From positions 1 to 64,000 of the forward strand of contig NZ_JAMBOE010000010.1 of the NCBI RefSeq assembly GCF_023715465.1: a stretch of 64,000 nucleotides of DNA, written 5' to 3'. Below the pieces are notes generated by a model. The model was given only the letters and a program-made list of their open reading frames with translations. It did not search any database and was not told the origin of the DNA. This document shows positions 36,782-44,810 of the stretch, piece after piece (positions within the stretch are counted from its first letter, which is position 1; each line of letters opens with the position of its first letter). This DNA is from Paenibacillus macerans (GTDB taxonomy: Bacteria; Bacillota; Bacilli; Paenibacillales; Paenibacillaceae). The position numbers and the translations under genes were made by a program.

Positions 36782-38464
36782 TTAATTCAAATCCCATATT
36801 CCAATTAATTTGTTCAACATACGCCTTTGTCGCTTTTTTAACACATCCAAGGTCCATTCATCCTCTTGCAAAACTTGTGTAGTGATTGCGAACGGGCTAA
36901 CCCCTTTTTTTACAAAATATTCTTGTTTTTTTCGATTAAAATCTAGATTCCCTGCTTGCGAATTTTTCGCCCGTGATAAGAGTACCAAGTTGCCAATCCG
37001 ATGAACTTCCTCAGAACGCACTATCGGGTCTGGATACCATTTCATCCATTGACTGTTCTGCTTCGGATTTTGCGGGAGAACGTGCTCTACTGATAATATC
37101 TTGTAATTATAACTCGCATTACCACCCGAAAGTTCCTCGTCCAATCGCAACAAAACTGGCAAACGAAGCTTTGTTATCGGGTAAAATGGGCCATCAAGAG
37201 TAGCAATGATATTCTTCTTTTCACTATCGGTAAGTTCTAGGGGAGAATTGGTGCTATAAAGCCCCGCCAGGCTATTTTCTATGGTATCAAGTAATCGGCC
37301 GTACCGCTCCAATCGTTCGTTAATATTAGCCCGTAAGATAAGCAGCCCCATTGCTAACCTTTCGAGTTTCGTTAAAAATTTCAAAAGTTCTGCAGGGTCA
37401 TTCCCATATTTCGACATATATAATATCGTTGGCGGCATCCAGTCTGAATTGTCCACTCTTTGTAATAACTTGAACATTCGGTTGATTTCTTCCGCTAACG
37501 TATTGCTTTCGTAACCCAAGGAAGTAATCTCCCTCATTGCGTTCGCCATCGGAATCAAAACTTGATCCATAAAACTCTCAGGGTTTATCGCGGGGTTCAC
37601 GTATTTCCGCACTTCTTCAAGAATGGTTTTCTCTAGCTTTCTCTTTCGGAAAATCATTCGGATGTGTGCAAATAATTCCTTGAATTCCTCGCGGCCTAAG
37701 TTGTCCTCCGCCTCTTCCCATTTCTCCGTATACATATCCTGCTTTTGATCGGGGATGTTTCCGATCACTTCTGCTTTTAAAATATCCGAATGTGTTAAAT
37801 CCAACCCCCGATCATTCAGCACGGAGAATATGCGGTACGCTGAATCAAAGTCAGGTGTGCGTACTACAACAAGGAAGCAACGTTTAATGATGAACATTGC
37901 TAGACGAATACGTTCCACTTCGTCTAATTCTTCGATTTTACCAGCGAATAGTAGCGCATTCTCCCTGATATTTTTCTGGCTTGATGTTAAATTCGTTTGC
38001 AGATCTCTCAATGCTTCAATACCTTTTTCCTTCTGTATATATGTTTTGAAAAAATCTGCATCACGTTCCCGTAATGTCAAGCGGTAGCGGTCTTGAGTAC
38101 CTTTGAGCATATTCCCTTTCTCGTATAAAAATGCTATGAAATTTACTGCGACATCAGAAGGAACCATCTCCCGAAGCACTGCAAGTAAAATTGTCAGCGT
38201 TGTTAGACGTTGTTGGCCATCCACCACTTCTGCCTCAGGGTTATCCCCTTTAATGAGAACGATACTGCCAAGAAAATAAGGGTTTAAAACGTCAACACTC
38301 CCACTTGATTGTTGCACTGTTAATAGAAGATCATCATATAACAAACCTGCCTGCTCCGTATTCCAAGAGTACGGGCGTTGATATTTCGGGATTGTAAATA
38401 CATAATCGTCGCTTAAAACCTTCTCGATCGGGTATTCTGCGGCATGAATCGTAGCAGTACTCAT
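36782..38464 (-). CDS. DUF262/DUF1524 protein, GmrSD-like type IV restriction family
   Basis: 560 residues joining the two halves of GmrSD. The N-terminal DUF262 (ParB/Srx-like) domain shows IPKYQRPYSW (25-34) and VDGQQRLTTL (81-90). The C-terminal DUF1524 HNH nuclease domain shows SVEHVLPQNP (~458) and HRIGNLVLLSRAKNSQAGN (~488). In characterised members the N-terminal domain uses NTP and the HNH domain cuts DNA carrying modified cytosines, giving protection from phages with modified genomes. AAAGGAG precedes the ATG. Stand-alone gene with its own promoter. Likely a defence function, by family. Confidence 0.85.
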   Translation of the reverse strand: MSTATIHAAEYPIEKVLSDDYVFTIPKYQRPYSWNTEQAGLLYDDLLLTVQQSSGSVDVLNPYFLGSIVLIKGDNPEAEVVDGQQRLTTLTILLAVLREMVPSDVAVNFIAFLYEKGNMLKGTQDRYRLTLRERDADFFKTYIQKEKGIEALRDLQTNLTSSQKNIRENALLFAGKIEELDEVERIRLAMFIIKRCFLVVVRTPDFDSAYRIFSVLNDRGLDLTHSDILKAEVIGNIPDQKQDMYTEKWEEAEDNLGREEFKELFAHIRMIFRKRKLEKTILEEVRKYVNPAINPESFMDQVLIPMANAMREITSLGYESNTLAEEINRMFKLLQRVDNSDWMPPTILYMSKYGNDPAELLKFLTKLERLAMGLLILRANINERLERYGRLLDTIENSLAGLYSTNSPLELTDSEKKNIIATLDGPFYPITKLRLPVLLRLDEELSGGNASYNYKILSVEHVLPQNPKQNSQWMKWYPDPIVRSEEVHRIGNLVLLSRAKNSQAGNLDFNRKKQEYFVKKGVSPFAITTQVLQEDEWTLDVLKKRQRRMLNKLIGIWDLN

Positions 38465-38720
38465 ATAATTTACTCCTTTGTTTGATAAATTCTATTGTAT
38501 TTATGTAATAATTTAGGAAAAAATATCACATGAATAAGTATACACCAGTGCTTTATTGACTACTATACTGTTCGGTTTCTTTTTGAGTTGATTTTGCTCG
38601 TCCTGAGCTTTAAACTTCTTAGTAGAGCGACCTCCAGGATGGGCTTTTTGAGGCGATGACCTCGTGCGTAACCCCATCGTATCGAGACGCTCTTTTTTAT
38701 TCAATTGGAGGGAGAACCAG

Positions 38721-39416
38721 ATGAATCATAATATCTTGATCATCGATGATGATCTGGAATTAGGCCGGCTGCTTAAAAAATGTGTAAGCAAGGAAAATAT
38801 CGACGCGGTGATTTGTCCATCTGGCCCAAGCGGGTTAACCGCCCTTTCCCAAAGCGAATTTCAATTGATCGTGCTGGACGTCATGATGCCGGGGATGGAT
38901 GGTTTTGCCACTTTGGAAGCCATTCGGGAAATCAGCAGTGTGCCTGTTTTAATGCTGACCTCCCGGACGGAAAGCGGCGATAAAGTTCGCGGACTGCGTT
39001 CCGGGGCGGACGATTATTTGACCAAACCGTTTGATATCGAAGAATTCACCGCTCGCGTGGTTTCCTTGATTCGAAGATATACGATGTTGAACCACACCGC
39101 CGATCAGCATCAGGTGTTATCTTTTAAAGGCTTAAGCATGGATTATGAAACCAGAGCGGTATCCGTTAACGGAGAACCGGTAGAATTGGTCGGCAAAGAG
39201 TTTGACATCCTCTATTATTGCGCCAGGAATCAGGGGAAGATTTTGACGAAACAGCAAATTTATGAGGAAGTTTGGAAGGAACCGTATGCTTACGACGACA
39301 GCAACATTATGGCGATCATCAGCCGGCTTCGTAAAAAAATAGAACAGGACTCAAGCCATCCAACTTACCTGCAAACGGTAAAAGGAGTCGGCTATCGTTT
39401 CAATCGGGAGGTATGA
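38721..39416 (+). CDS. OmpR-family response regulator
   Basis: 231 residues. Receiver domain (ILIIDDDLELG, phosphoacceptor Asp in IVLDVMMPGMDG, Lys in YLTKPFD) and a C-terminal winged helix (ILTKQQIYEEVWKEPYAYDDSNIMAIISRLRKKIE). GGAGGGAG before ATG 38721. It is coupled to the following kinase and probably binds the four 11-bp repeats ahead of the ABC genes. Confidence 0.92.
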   Translation: MNHNILIIDDDLELGRLLKKCVSKENIDAVICPSGPSGLTALSQSEFQLIVLDVMMPGMDGFATLEAIREISSVPVLMLTSRTESGDKVRGLRSGADDYLTKPFDIEEFTARVVSLIRRYTMLNHTADQHQVLSFKGLSMDYETRAVSVNGEPVELVGKEFDILYYCARNQGKILTKQQIYEEVWKEPYAYDDSNIMAIISRLRKKIEQDSSHPTYLQTVKGVGYRFNREV

Positions 39417-39418
39417 AC

Positions 39419-40372
39419 ATGGAGAGGATAGATATAGAGCCCGCATGGATCGTACTGTTATTGATTGCTCTAGGGGCCGCCGTACTGGCCTTTGCGCTGT
39501 TTAGAAGGCTGCTGCACGTTCGCCAAAGGCTTCGCGATATATCCGAGATATTGGACGATATCGTACAAGGCAATGCGAATCACCGAATTCTTGCCGATCC
39601 CCATGATATGACTGCTGCGATCAGCTATAAAATGAATGATATCGTCCTGCATTTTCAAGAACAGATCATCGCCTTAAACAAAACAGCGGAAGCCAACAAA
39701 CAGTTGATGACGAGCTTTTCGCATGATGTCCGCACCCCGCTAACCACCTTGATCGGGTATCTGGATGCCGTACATAAGCACATCGTTGCCGGCCGCGAAC
39801 GGGAGGAATACCTGGAAACCGCCCGCCGAAAAGCGCATGACTTGAAGGACTATGTAGATAAACTGTTCGAATGGTCCAAATTAAACTCCGACGAGGAGAC
39901 CCTCGCGATCCGGACCGTCGACATCTGCGAATTAACCCGAATGATTTTGAAGGACTGGATACCTATTTTCGAAACGCGGTCCCTTTCCTTTGACATTGAC
40001 ATCCCTGAAAAAAAGCTCGCAGCGCACCTCGATACCAATGCCTATTCGCGGATCCTGAACAATCTGATTCAGAACGTCCTTGCGCATAGCCAGGCGACGG
40101 CGATTGCAGTCGGCGTTTCAATGGAGGATCACCGCATCGTGATATCGGTTATGGATAATGGTGTCGGAATTTCTAACGAGGATTTGCCGTATATTTTTCA
40201 ACGATTATACAAATGCGATAAAGGCCGATCGAAAAAAGACAGCGGCTTAGGATTATCGATCGTGCAGCAGCTTACCGAAAAGATGCGCGGCACTATTCGC
40301 GTGGAAAGCACGCCGCTTGAGCGAACCGCGTTTCAAGTTCAGTTTCCACTCGTCAGCGAAAATCCCGGCTAA
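39419..40372 (+). CDS. Sensor histidine kinase with a single short N-terminal membrane segment
   Basis: About 317 residues. One N-terminal helix (AWIVLLLIALGAAVLAFALF), with little or no extracytoplasmic domain, then HAMP-like linker, H-box SFSHDVRTPLTTLIGYLDAV, N-box NNLIQNVLAHS, G-boxes DNGVGIS and GLGLSIVQQL. The tiny sensor region is typical of intramembrane-sensing kinases that control antibiotic-resistance transporters. ATG 39419 is 7 bases after GGGAGG; ATG 39413 overlaps the regulator stop but is too close. Confidence 0.9.
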   Translation: MERIDIEPAWIVLLLIALGAAVLAFALFRRLLHVRQRLRDISEILDDIVQGNANHRILADPHDMTAAISYKMNDIVLHFQEQIIALNKTAEANKQLMTSFSHDVRTPLTTLIGYLDAVHKHIVAGREREEYLETARRKAHDLKDYVDKLFEWSKLNSDEETLAIRTVDICELTRMILKDWIPIFETRSLSFDIDIPEKKLAAHLDTNAYSRILNNLIQNVLAHSQATAIAVGVSMEDHRIVISVMDNGVGISNEDLPYIFQRLYKCDKGRSKKDSGLGLSIVQQLTEKMRGTIRVESTPLERTAFQVQFPLVSENPG

Positions 40373-40387
40373 CAGGCGGGATTTTTT
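40360..40387 (+). terminator. Terminator overlapping the kinase stop codon
   Basis: AATCCCG (40361-40367) pairs with CGGGATT (40377-40383) followed by a T-run. The stem begins before the stop codon. It separates the kinase from the ABC genes. Confidence 0.75.
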
Positions 40388-40407
40388 GCTTTCATGGGAG
40401 TCTTTTC

Positions 40408-40451
40408 AAGGTTGATGCAAGGTTCGTGCAAGGTTGATGCAAGGTTGGCGT
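40408..40451 (+). promoter_or_regulatory. Four 11-bp direct repeats, likely response-regulator binding sites
   Basis: AAGGTTGATGC, AAGGTTCGTGC, AAGGTTGATGC and AAGGTTGGCGT follow head to tail with exact 11-bp period, ending three bases before a TAACAT -10-like element (40454-40459). OmpR-type regulators bind 11-bp-phased direct repeats. The cognate regulator is encoded just upstream. Confidence 0.7.
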
Positions 40452-40489
40452 GCTAACATGGCCTTGTCAAACAAAGGAGGATTCAGGGG

Positions 40490-41413
40490 ATGAGCGATTA
40501 TATCATTGAAACCAACAATCTTACGAAACAATACGGGGAGCAGAAAAGCGTCGCCCATTTGAATATCCATGTCCGCCAAGGACGCATTTACGGCCTGCTG
40601 GGGCGAAACGGCGCGGGCAAAACGACCACCATGAAAATGCTGCTCAACCTGACGTTGCCGACTTCCGGCGAAGTGCGAATTTTCGGCAAAGATATGCGGA
40701 CCGAGACCAAAAAAATTCTGCCCCGCATCGGCAGTTTGATTGAATCCCCGGGTTTTTATCTGAATTTGACCGGAACGGAAAACCTCAAGCTCTTTGCCGA
40801 TCTGCGCGGCGTCCCGCAGCGAAATGCCGTCAAAAATACCCTGGAGTTAGTTGGTCTTCCGTATAAGGACAAAAAATTGTTTGCGCAATATTCGCTCGGA
40901 ATGAAACAGCGCCTGGCCATTGCCTTGGCGGTCATGCACGACCCGGAACTGCTGATTCTCGACGAACCGATTAACGGGCTGGATCCGATCGGCATTGCCG
41001 AGGTCAGAAGCTTTATTCGTGCGCTTTGTACGGAAAGAGGAAAAACCATTTTGATTTCCAGCCATATTTTATCCGAAATCGCTCTGCTGGCCGATGACAT
41101 CGGCATTATTGATCACGGCGTTCTTTTGGAGGAGCTAAGTCTCAAGGAACTGGAAAAGAAAAACAGCAAGTATGTTCACTTTATCGTTTCGGATACAGCC
41201 AGGGCGGCGCGTCTGTTGGAGAAGCACTTGAACATGTTCAACTTCTCTATTGAAGATCAGCAAAACCTGCGCTTGCATGACATGGCATTGCCCGTTTCGG
41301 CGATTACCCGCCTGTTTATCGAAAACGGAATTGACGTCTCGGAAGCGCACACCTGTGAAGATACGCTCGAGGATTATTTCAAAAAGATCACAGGGGGCGT
41401 GGGGATTGCTTAA
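40490..41413 (+). CDS. ABC transporter ATPase, BcrA/lantibiotic-immunity type
   Basis: 307 residues. Walker A GRNGAGKTTT, signature YSLGMKQRLAIA, Walker B LLILDEPINGLDP, and a C-terminal extension typical of BcrA/LanF. Forms an exporter with the two membrane proteins that follow and would remove peptide antibiotics such as bacitracin or lantibiotics. AAAGGAGG lies upstream, with the direct-repeat promoter before it. Confidence 0.9.
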   Translation: MSDYIIETNNLTKQYGEQKSVAHLNIHVRQGRIYGLLGRNGAGKTTTMKMLLNLTLPTSGEVRIFGKDMRTETKKILPRIGSLIESPGFYLNLTGTENLKLFADLRGVPQRNAVKNTLELVGLPYKDKKLFAQYSLGMKQRLAIALAVMHDPELLILDEPINGLDPIGIAEVRSFIRALCTERGKTILISSHILSEIALLADDIGIIDHGVLLEELSLKELEKKNSKYVHFIVSDTARAARLLEKHLNMFNFSIEDQQNLRLHDMALPVSAITRLFIENGIDVSEAHTCEDTLEDYFKKITGGVGIA

Positions 41414-42185
41414 ACTCGTTAGATGCGAATTCACCAAGCTGAAGCGTAAAAAATTCATCTTATTGGTGATTGGTGCCGCGTTTCTTTTTCCCATTCCCTT
41501 AACGATGCTGGCGATGAATGGAGGTTTTGGAGGCCTTAATGTCTACGATAAACTGTTCGGGATGATCGTGAGTTATGGACAGGCGCTGCTGTTGCCCACC
41601 ATTTTAGGGATCGTGGCTTCCATGCTGTTTTTTATGGAGCGCGACAATGATACGCTGAAAAATCTGCGGACGATTCCGGTTTCGGCCACACGGATGGTTA
41701 CGGCGAAGATCATTGTGTTGTTTATCCTTGGGCTGATTTTCTCGCTGGCCTCGGTGGCCGCTTCCATGCTGGGCGGAGCCCTTGTCGGGAATATTCAGGG
41801 TGTGTTTGCAAAGCTCTGCATTAGTGGGGCCGACGGCATGCTGCTCACGGCCGGAACCTTGCCGGTGGTCATCGCGATTGTCTTTTTTAACCGCAGCTAT
41901 ATTTTTTCGATTATCCTGGCCTTTTTTTACACCATTTTTAACTTTTCCATGGCCTTTGTAGGCCTGCAATATGATACGCCGATGATGAAATTGCTGACGA
42001 GTATTTTGCCGACGCCGATCATATACCGCTGGCTATTGGGTCTGTTTACGTCGCCGACCGATTCGTTCTACGCGATCATTGCACCAAAAATTTTGCCATT
42101 GCCGCAGGTCGTTATCATTATTGCGATCATCGCTTTGATTTCTTATATGGCCATTGTGCGAATCTATAATAAGCGGGAGGATTAA
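41406..42185 (+). CDS. ABC transporter permease (LanE/BcrB-like), first subunit
   Basis: About 259 residues, six helices, starting with LKLVRCEFTKLKRKKFILLVI, the usual LanE/LanG opening with a basic Trp/Lys-rich helix. The TTG at 41406 after AGGGGGCG overlaps the ATPase stop by eight bases. The long upstream part of the frame lies inside the ATPase gene and is not coding. Confidence 0.85.
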   Translation: MLKLVRCEFTKLKRKKFILLVIGAAFLFPIPLTMLAMNGGFGGLNVYDKLFGMIVSYGQALLLPTILGIVASMLFFMERDNDTLKNLRTIPVSATRMVTAKIIVLFILGLIFSLASVAASMLGGALVGNIQGVFAKLCISGADGMLLTAGTLPVVIAIVFFNRSYIFSIILAFFYTIFNFSMAFVGLQYDTPMMKLLTSILPTPIIYRWLLGLFTSPTDSFYAIIAPKILPLPQVVIIIAIIALISYMAIVRIYNKRED

Positions 42186-42195
42186 GGTGGGGACC

Positions 42196-42966
42196 ATGGT
42201 GAAAATCATAAAAACCGAAATCATCAAATTAAAACGGTATTCGATCGTTTGGATTGGCTTTGCCGCGGCGCTGCTGGTGGTCCTCTTAACCCGCTTCATG
42301 GCCACGGCGGAAGACGGCGCAGCACGCAACTTGGAGAACTTCTCCAACACCGTGATCTGGAACAATTTCAGCTTGCTCTTCCCCGCTACGATTACCTTAA
42401 TCGCCGGATATATGATCAGTCGTGAATACACGGAAGACACGCTAAAAAACATCCTCACCATCCCGCTCTCCTTCCGGCGGCTGTTGGTCGGAAAGCTCAT
42501 CACCGCCGGACTGCTCGCCCTATTTTTGGCCGTGGTTACCTTTGTACTTTCGCTCATCGTCGTGCTGATCAGCGGCTTCCAAGCAGGCGGCGCGGCAGTG
42601 ATGGCCAAATCCTTGATCCAAATGATGGTGATGAATTTATGCATTTACCTGGCCGTCCTGCCCATCATCGTGTTAACCAGCCGCAACCCAAACGGCTTTA
42701 TGGCCGGCGTTGGCTTCACCTTTTTCTACGGATTTATCGGCATCTTCGCCGGAGGCCACGGCCTAGGCGATCTTTATCCAATTACCGCAGGCTTAGGCTT
42801 GATTCATTATCAAGCGGAGGGTAGCGCCGATTATAATGTAGCTGCTTGCGTAGTAACATTGCTTATTATGGTGATTGTATCGGCGTTGTTGATCGTAGGG
42901 ATGGGGGAACGGGTGAAGGAGGCGAAAAGAACGGATAGAAAAAAGAAACAAACATCGGGCAGATAA
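42196..42966 (+). CDS. ABC transporter permease (LanG/BcrB-like), second subunit
   Basis: About 256 residues, six helices, KIIKTEIIKLKRYSIVWIGF start and SREYTEDTLKNILTIPLSFRRLLVGKL loop, paralogous to the preceding permease (both share the ..ERDNDTLKNLRTIP.. / EYTEDTLKNILTIP.. segment). Start at ATG 42196; GTG 42187 is an alternative. Confidence 0.85.
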   Translation: MVKIIKTEIIKLKRYSIVWIGFAAALLVVLLTRFMATAEDGAARNLENFSNTVIWNNFSLLFPATITLIAGYMISREYTEDTLKNILTIPLSFRRLLVGKLITAGLLALFLAVVTFVLSLIVVLISGFQAGGAAVMAKSLIQMMVMNLCIYLAVLPIIVLTSRNPNGFMAGVGFTFFYGFIGIFAGGHGLGDLYPITAGLGLIHYQAEGSADYNVAACVVTLLIMVIVSALLIVGMGERVKEAKRTDRKKKQTSGR

Positions 42967-42995
42967 GCCAAACTAAGCAGGGAAAATACCATATA

Positions 42996-43034
42996 AAAAT
43001 ACCCGGCGGGCTATTATGCCTTCCGGGTATTTTA
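42996..43034. terminator. Terminator after the ABC genes
   Basis: AAAATACCCGG pairs with CCGGGTATTTT around a 16-base loop. Confidence 0.8.
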
Positions 43035-43154
43035 GAGTCCATCAGATGGCCGCTTGCTTTATTCGATGCGTACTCTATTCCATGTAGGATAGGGAGCAGC
43101 CCATGCAGGATAGGGACCGGCTATACTTATACGGGCTATACTTATACACTTGCT

Positions 43155-43466
43155 TCATCCTTCATCCGCCCGTTGACTTAGCAGTTGCCCCTCCGCCCCG
43201 TACCCGGAGTGAACCTCAATCATCAGCGCCGCCCCCAGCTTAAACCCATACGTAAACGTCGCCGTCAACTCCAATCCCTGAATTTCCTGCTGCAAATCAA
43301 TCAGCGCCTCCAGTTTAGTAAACTCCTCAGCAGACAGCTTCTCTTTCCACGCTTCCATCGCCTCGGACATTTCACTGCACATCTGGCGATATTCAGGATC
43401 TCTGGGCACCACCTGCCCCTCGGGAGCCAGGTGGCCGTAGTATAGGGATTCTATAAGGGTTGGCAT
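43155..43466 (-). CDS. DUF6809-like small protein of unknown function
   Basis: 103 residues, soluble, largely helical and acidic. The opening LIESLYYGHLAPEGQVVPRDPEYRQM and the end FTYGFKLGAALMIEV match small Bacilli proteins I know as DUF6809. AAAGGAGG precedes the ATG. These occur singly and often near mobile or phage genes; no function is established. Confidence 0.65.
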   Translation of the reverse strand: MPTLIESLYYGHLAPEGQVVPRDPEYRQMCSEMSEAMEAWKEKLSAEEFTKLEALIDLQQEIQGLELTATFTYGFKLGAALMIEVHSGYGAEGQLLSQRADEG

Positions 43467-43469
43467 GGG

Positions 43470-43958
43470 GATTCCTCCTTTTTTCTTTTAGAGTAGCAGA
43501 AGTTGAGTGGGGATGTGGTACGTGAAGGCGTAAATTAACTAATTTTAGATAAGGTATTATAACAGCACTAAATTAAGCAAGGATTATGAATAAGTATCAA
43601 TATGTTATATGATAATAGGACTTTATACTCACAGCACTCGTTGACATTATTCGCCAAAATGTATAATCTTAGTACAGAAACGGCAATATATTCTGCAATG
43701 CCTCTTACGAAAAGCCATTAAGTACTTTTCATATTAATAATATTAATTATGTGTTTAATTACATGACAAATATATATTTGGGAGCATCGTATAATATTTT
43801 AAGTATGTATGCATCTTTAAAAAGTGAGTGCCAATAGGCAATAATTTACGAGAGTCTCATTTCTAACTTCAGTGAATTATTAAGGAAATATAATAAATTC
43901 CTTAAGATACATGCGTGAAATATAGAAATAAAAATCTGCGATTATGGAGCTTTATACA
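43470..43958. other. AT-rich gap at the left edge of the restriction island
   Basis: No gene. Composition drops sharply to AT-rich. TTGACA (43641) and TATAAT (43662) are present, but with only 15 bases between. A long leader-like stretch follows up to the methylase start. No repeats marking an integration boundary were seen. Confidence 0.4.
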
Positions 43959-44810
43959 ATGAGCAAAGTTTCAACAGGTACAGTAACCAAGCCGTTTCTA
44001 AGATGGGCTGGCGGAAAGACTTGGTTAATTAAGTTTTTAAGCCAAATTCTCGGTGATACTAATTTTAGACAATATCATGAACCGTTTTTAGGTGGAGGAT
44101 CAATCTTTTTCACTTTATCACCTAAAAAAGAATCATTCTTATCAGATTTAAATCAGGAGCTTGTCGATACATATCAATCAATTAAAGATAATCCATCTGC
44201 AGTAATTGATACATTGAGACTATACGAAAACACTCCTGAGTTTTACTATAAAATCAGAAGCCAGATTCCAGTTAACTATTTTGAGAAGGCTGCAAGATTT
44301 ATTTATTTAAACCAAACTTCATTTAACGGTATTTACCGTGTCAATCAACGTGGAGAATACAATGTTCCATTTGGCTATAGGAGTAAAAATTTCTTAGAAG
44401 AAGACAAATTAATCGCAGCTAGTAAATCCTTACAAAATGCAACCATCACATGCGGTGACTTTACTTGTAATAAAATGAAAATACAAGAAGGAGACTTAAT
44501 TTTTTTAGATCCTCCTTACACTGTTTCACACAACAATAATGGGTTCATAAAATACAATCAGAAGCTATTTTCTATAGAAGATCAAAAACGCCTAAGTAAG
44601 TTTATTAACTTTATTAAAAATAAGGGGGCGTATTACATTTTAACTAACGCGGCACATCAAACAATAAAAGATCTTTTTGAAAAAGGAGATACCCGACTAG
44701 AACTTAGTCGAGCTAGTTTGATAGGGGGCGATAATGCAAAACGAGGAAAAGTTTATGAATATATATTCACAAACATTCCAGGGGGACAAAAAAATGAACT
44801 TTATGGATAA
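43959..44810 (+). CDS. D12-class (Dam-like) N6-adenine DNA methyltransferase
   Basis: 283 residues. N-terminal FLRWAGGKTW (13-22) is the AdoMet motif of the D12/Dam group; EPFLGGGSIFF (41-51) and FLDPPY (182-187) complete the catalytic signature. Size and motif order fit Dam-type solitary or type II methylases. GGAG is nine bases before ATG 43959. The next gene starts 17 bases before this stop, so the pair is translationally coupled. Strongly AT-rich relative to the flanks. It probably protects the host from the nuclease encoded next; target sequence unknown. Confidence 0.9.
   Translation: MSKVSTGTVTKPFLRWAGGKTWLIKFLSQILGDTNFRQYHEPFLGGGSIFFTLSPKKESFLSDLNQELVDTYQSIKDNPSAVIDTLRLYENTPEFYYKIRSQIPVNYFEKAARFIYLNQTSFNGIYRVNQRGEYNVPFGYRSKNFLEEDKLIAASKSLQNATITCGDFTCNKMKIQEGDLIFLDPPYTVSHNNNGFIKYNQKLFSIEDQKRLSKFINFIKNKGAYYILTNAAHQTIKDLFEKGDTRLELSRASLIGGDNAKRGKVYEYIFTNIPGGQKNELYG

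Noticed and set aside
38513-38704. 63-codon minus-strand frame between the DUF262 gene and the response regulator
   Set aside because: Basic low-complexity sequence with no ribosome site; it occupies the promoter region of the flanking genes.
43641-43667. TTGACA/TATAAT pair upstream of the Dam-like methylase as its promoter
   Set aside because: Spacing is only 15 bases and it lies ~290 bases from the start; in AT-rich DNA such matches are expected by chance. Kept only as a note.
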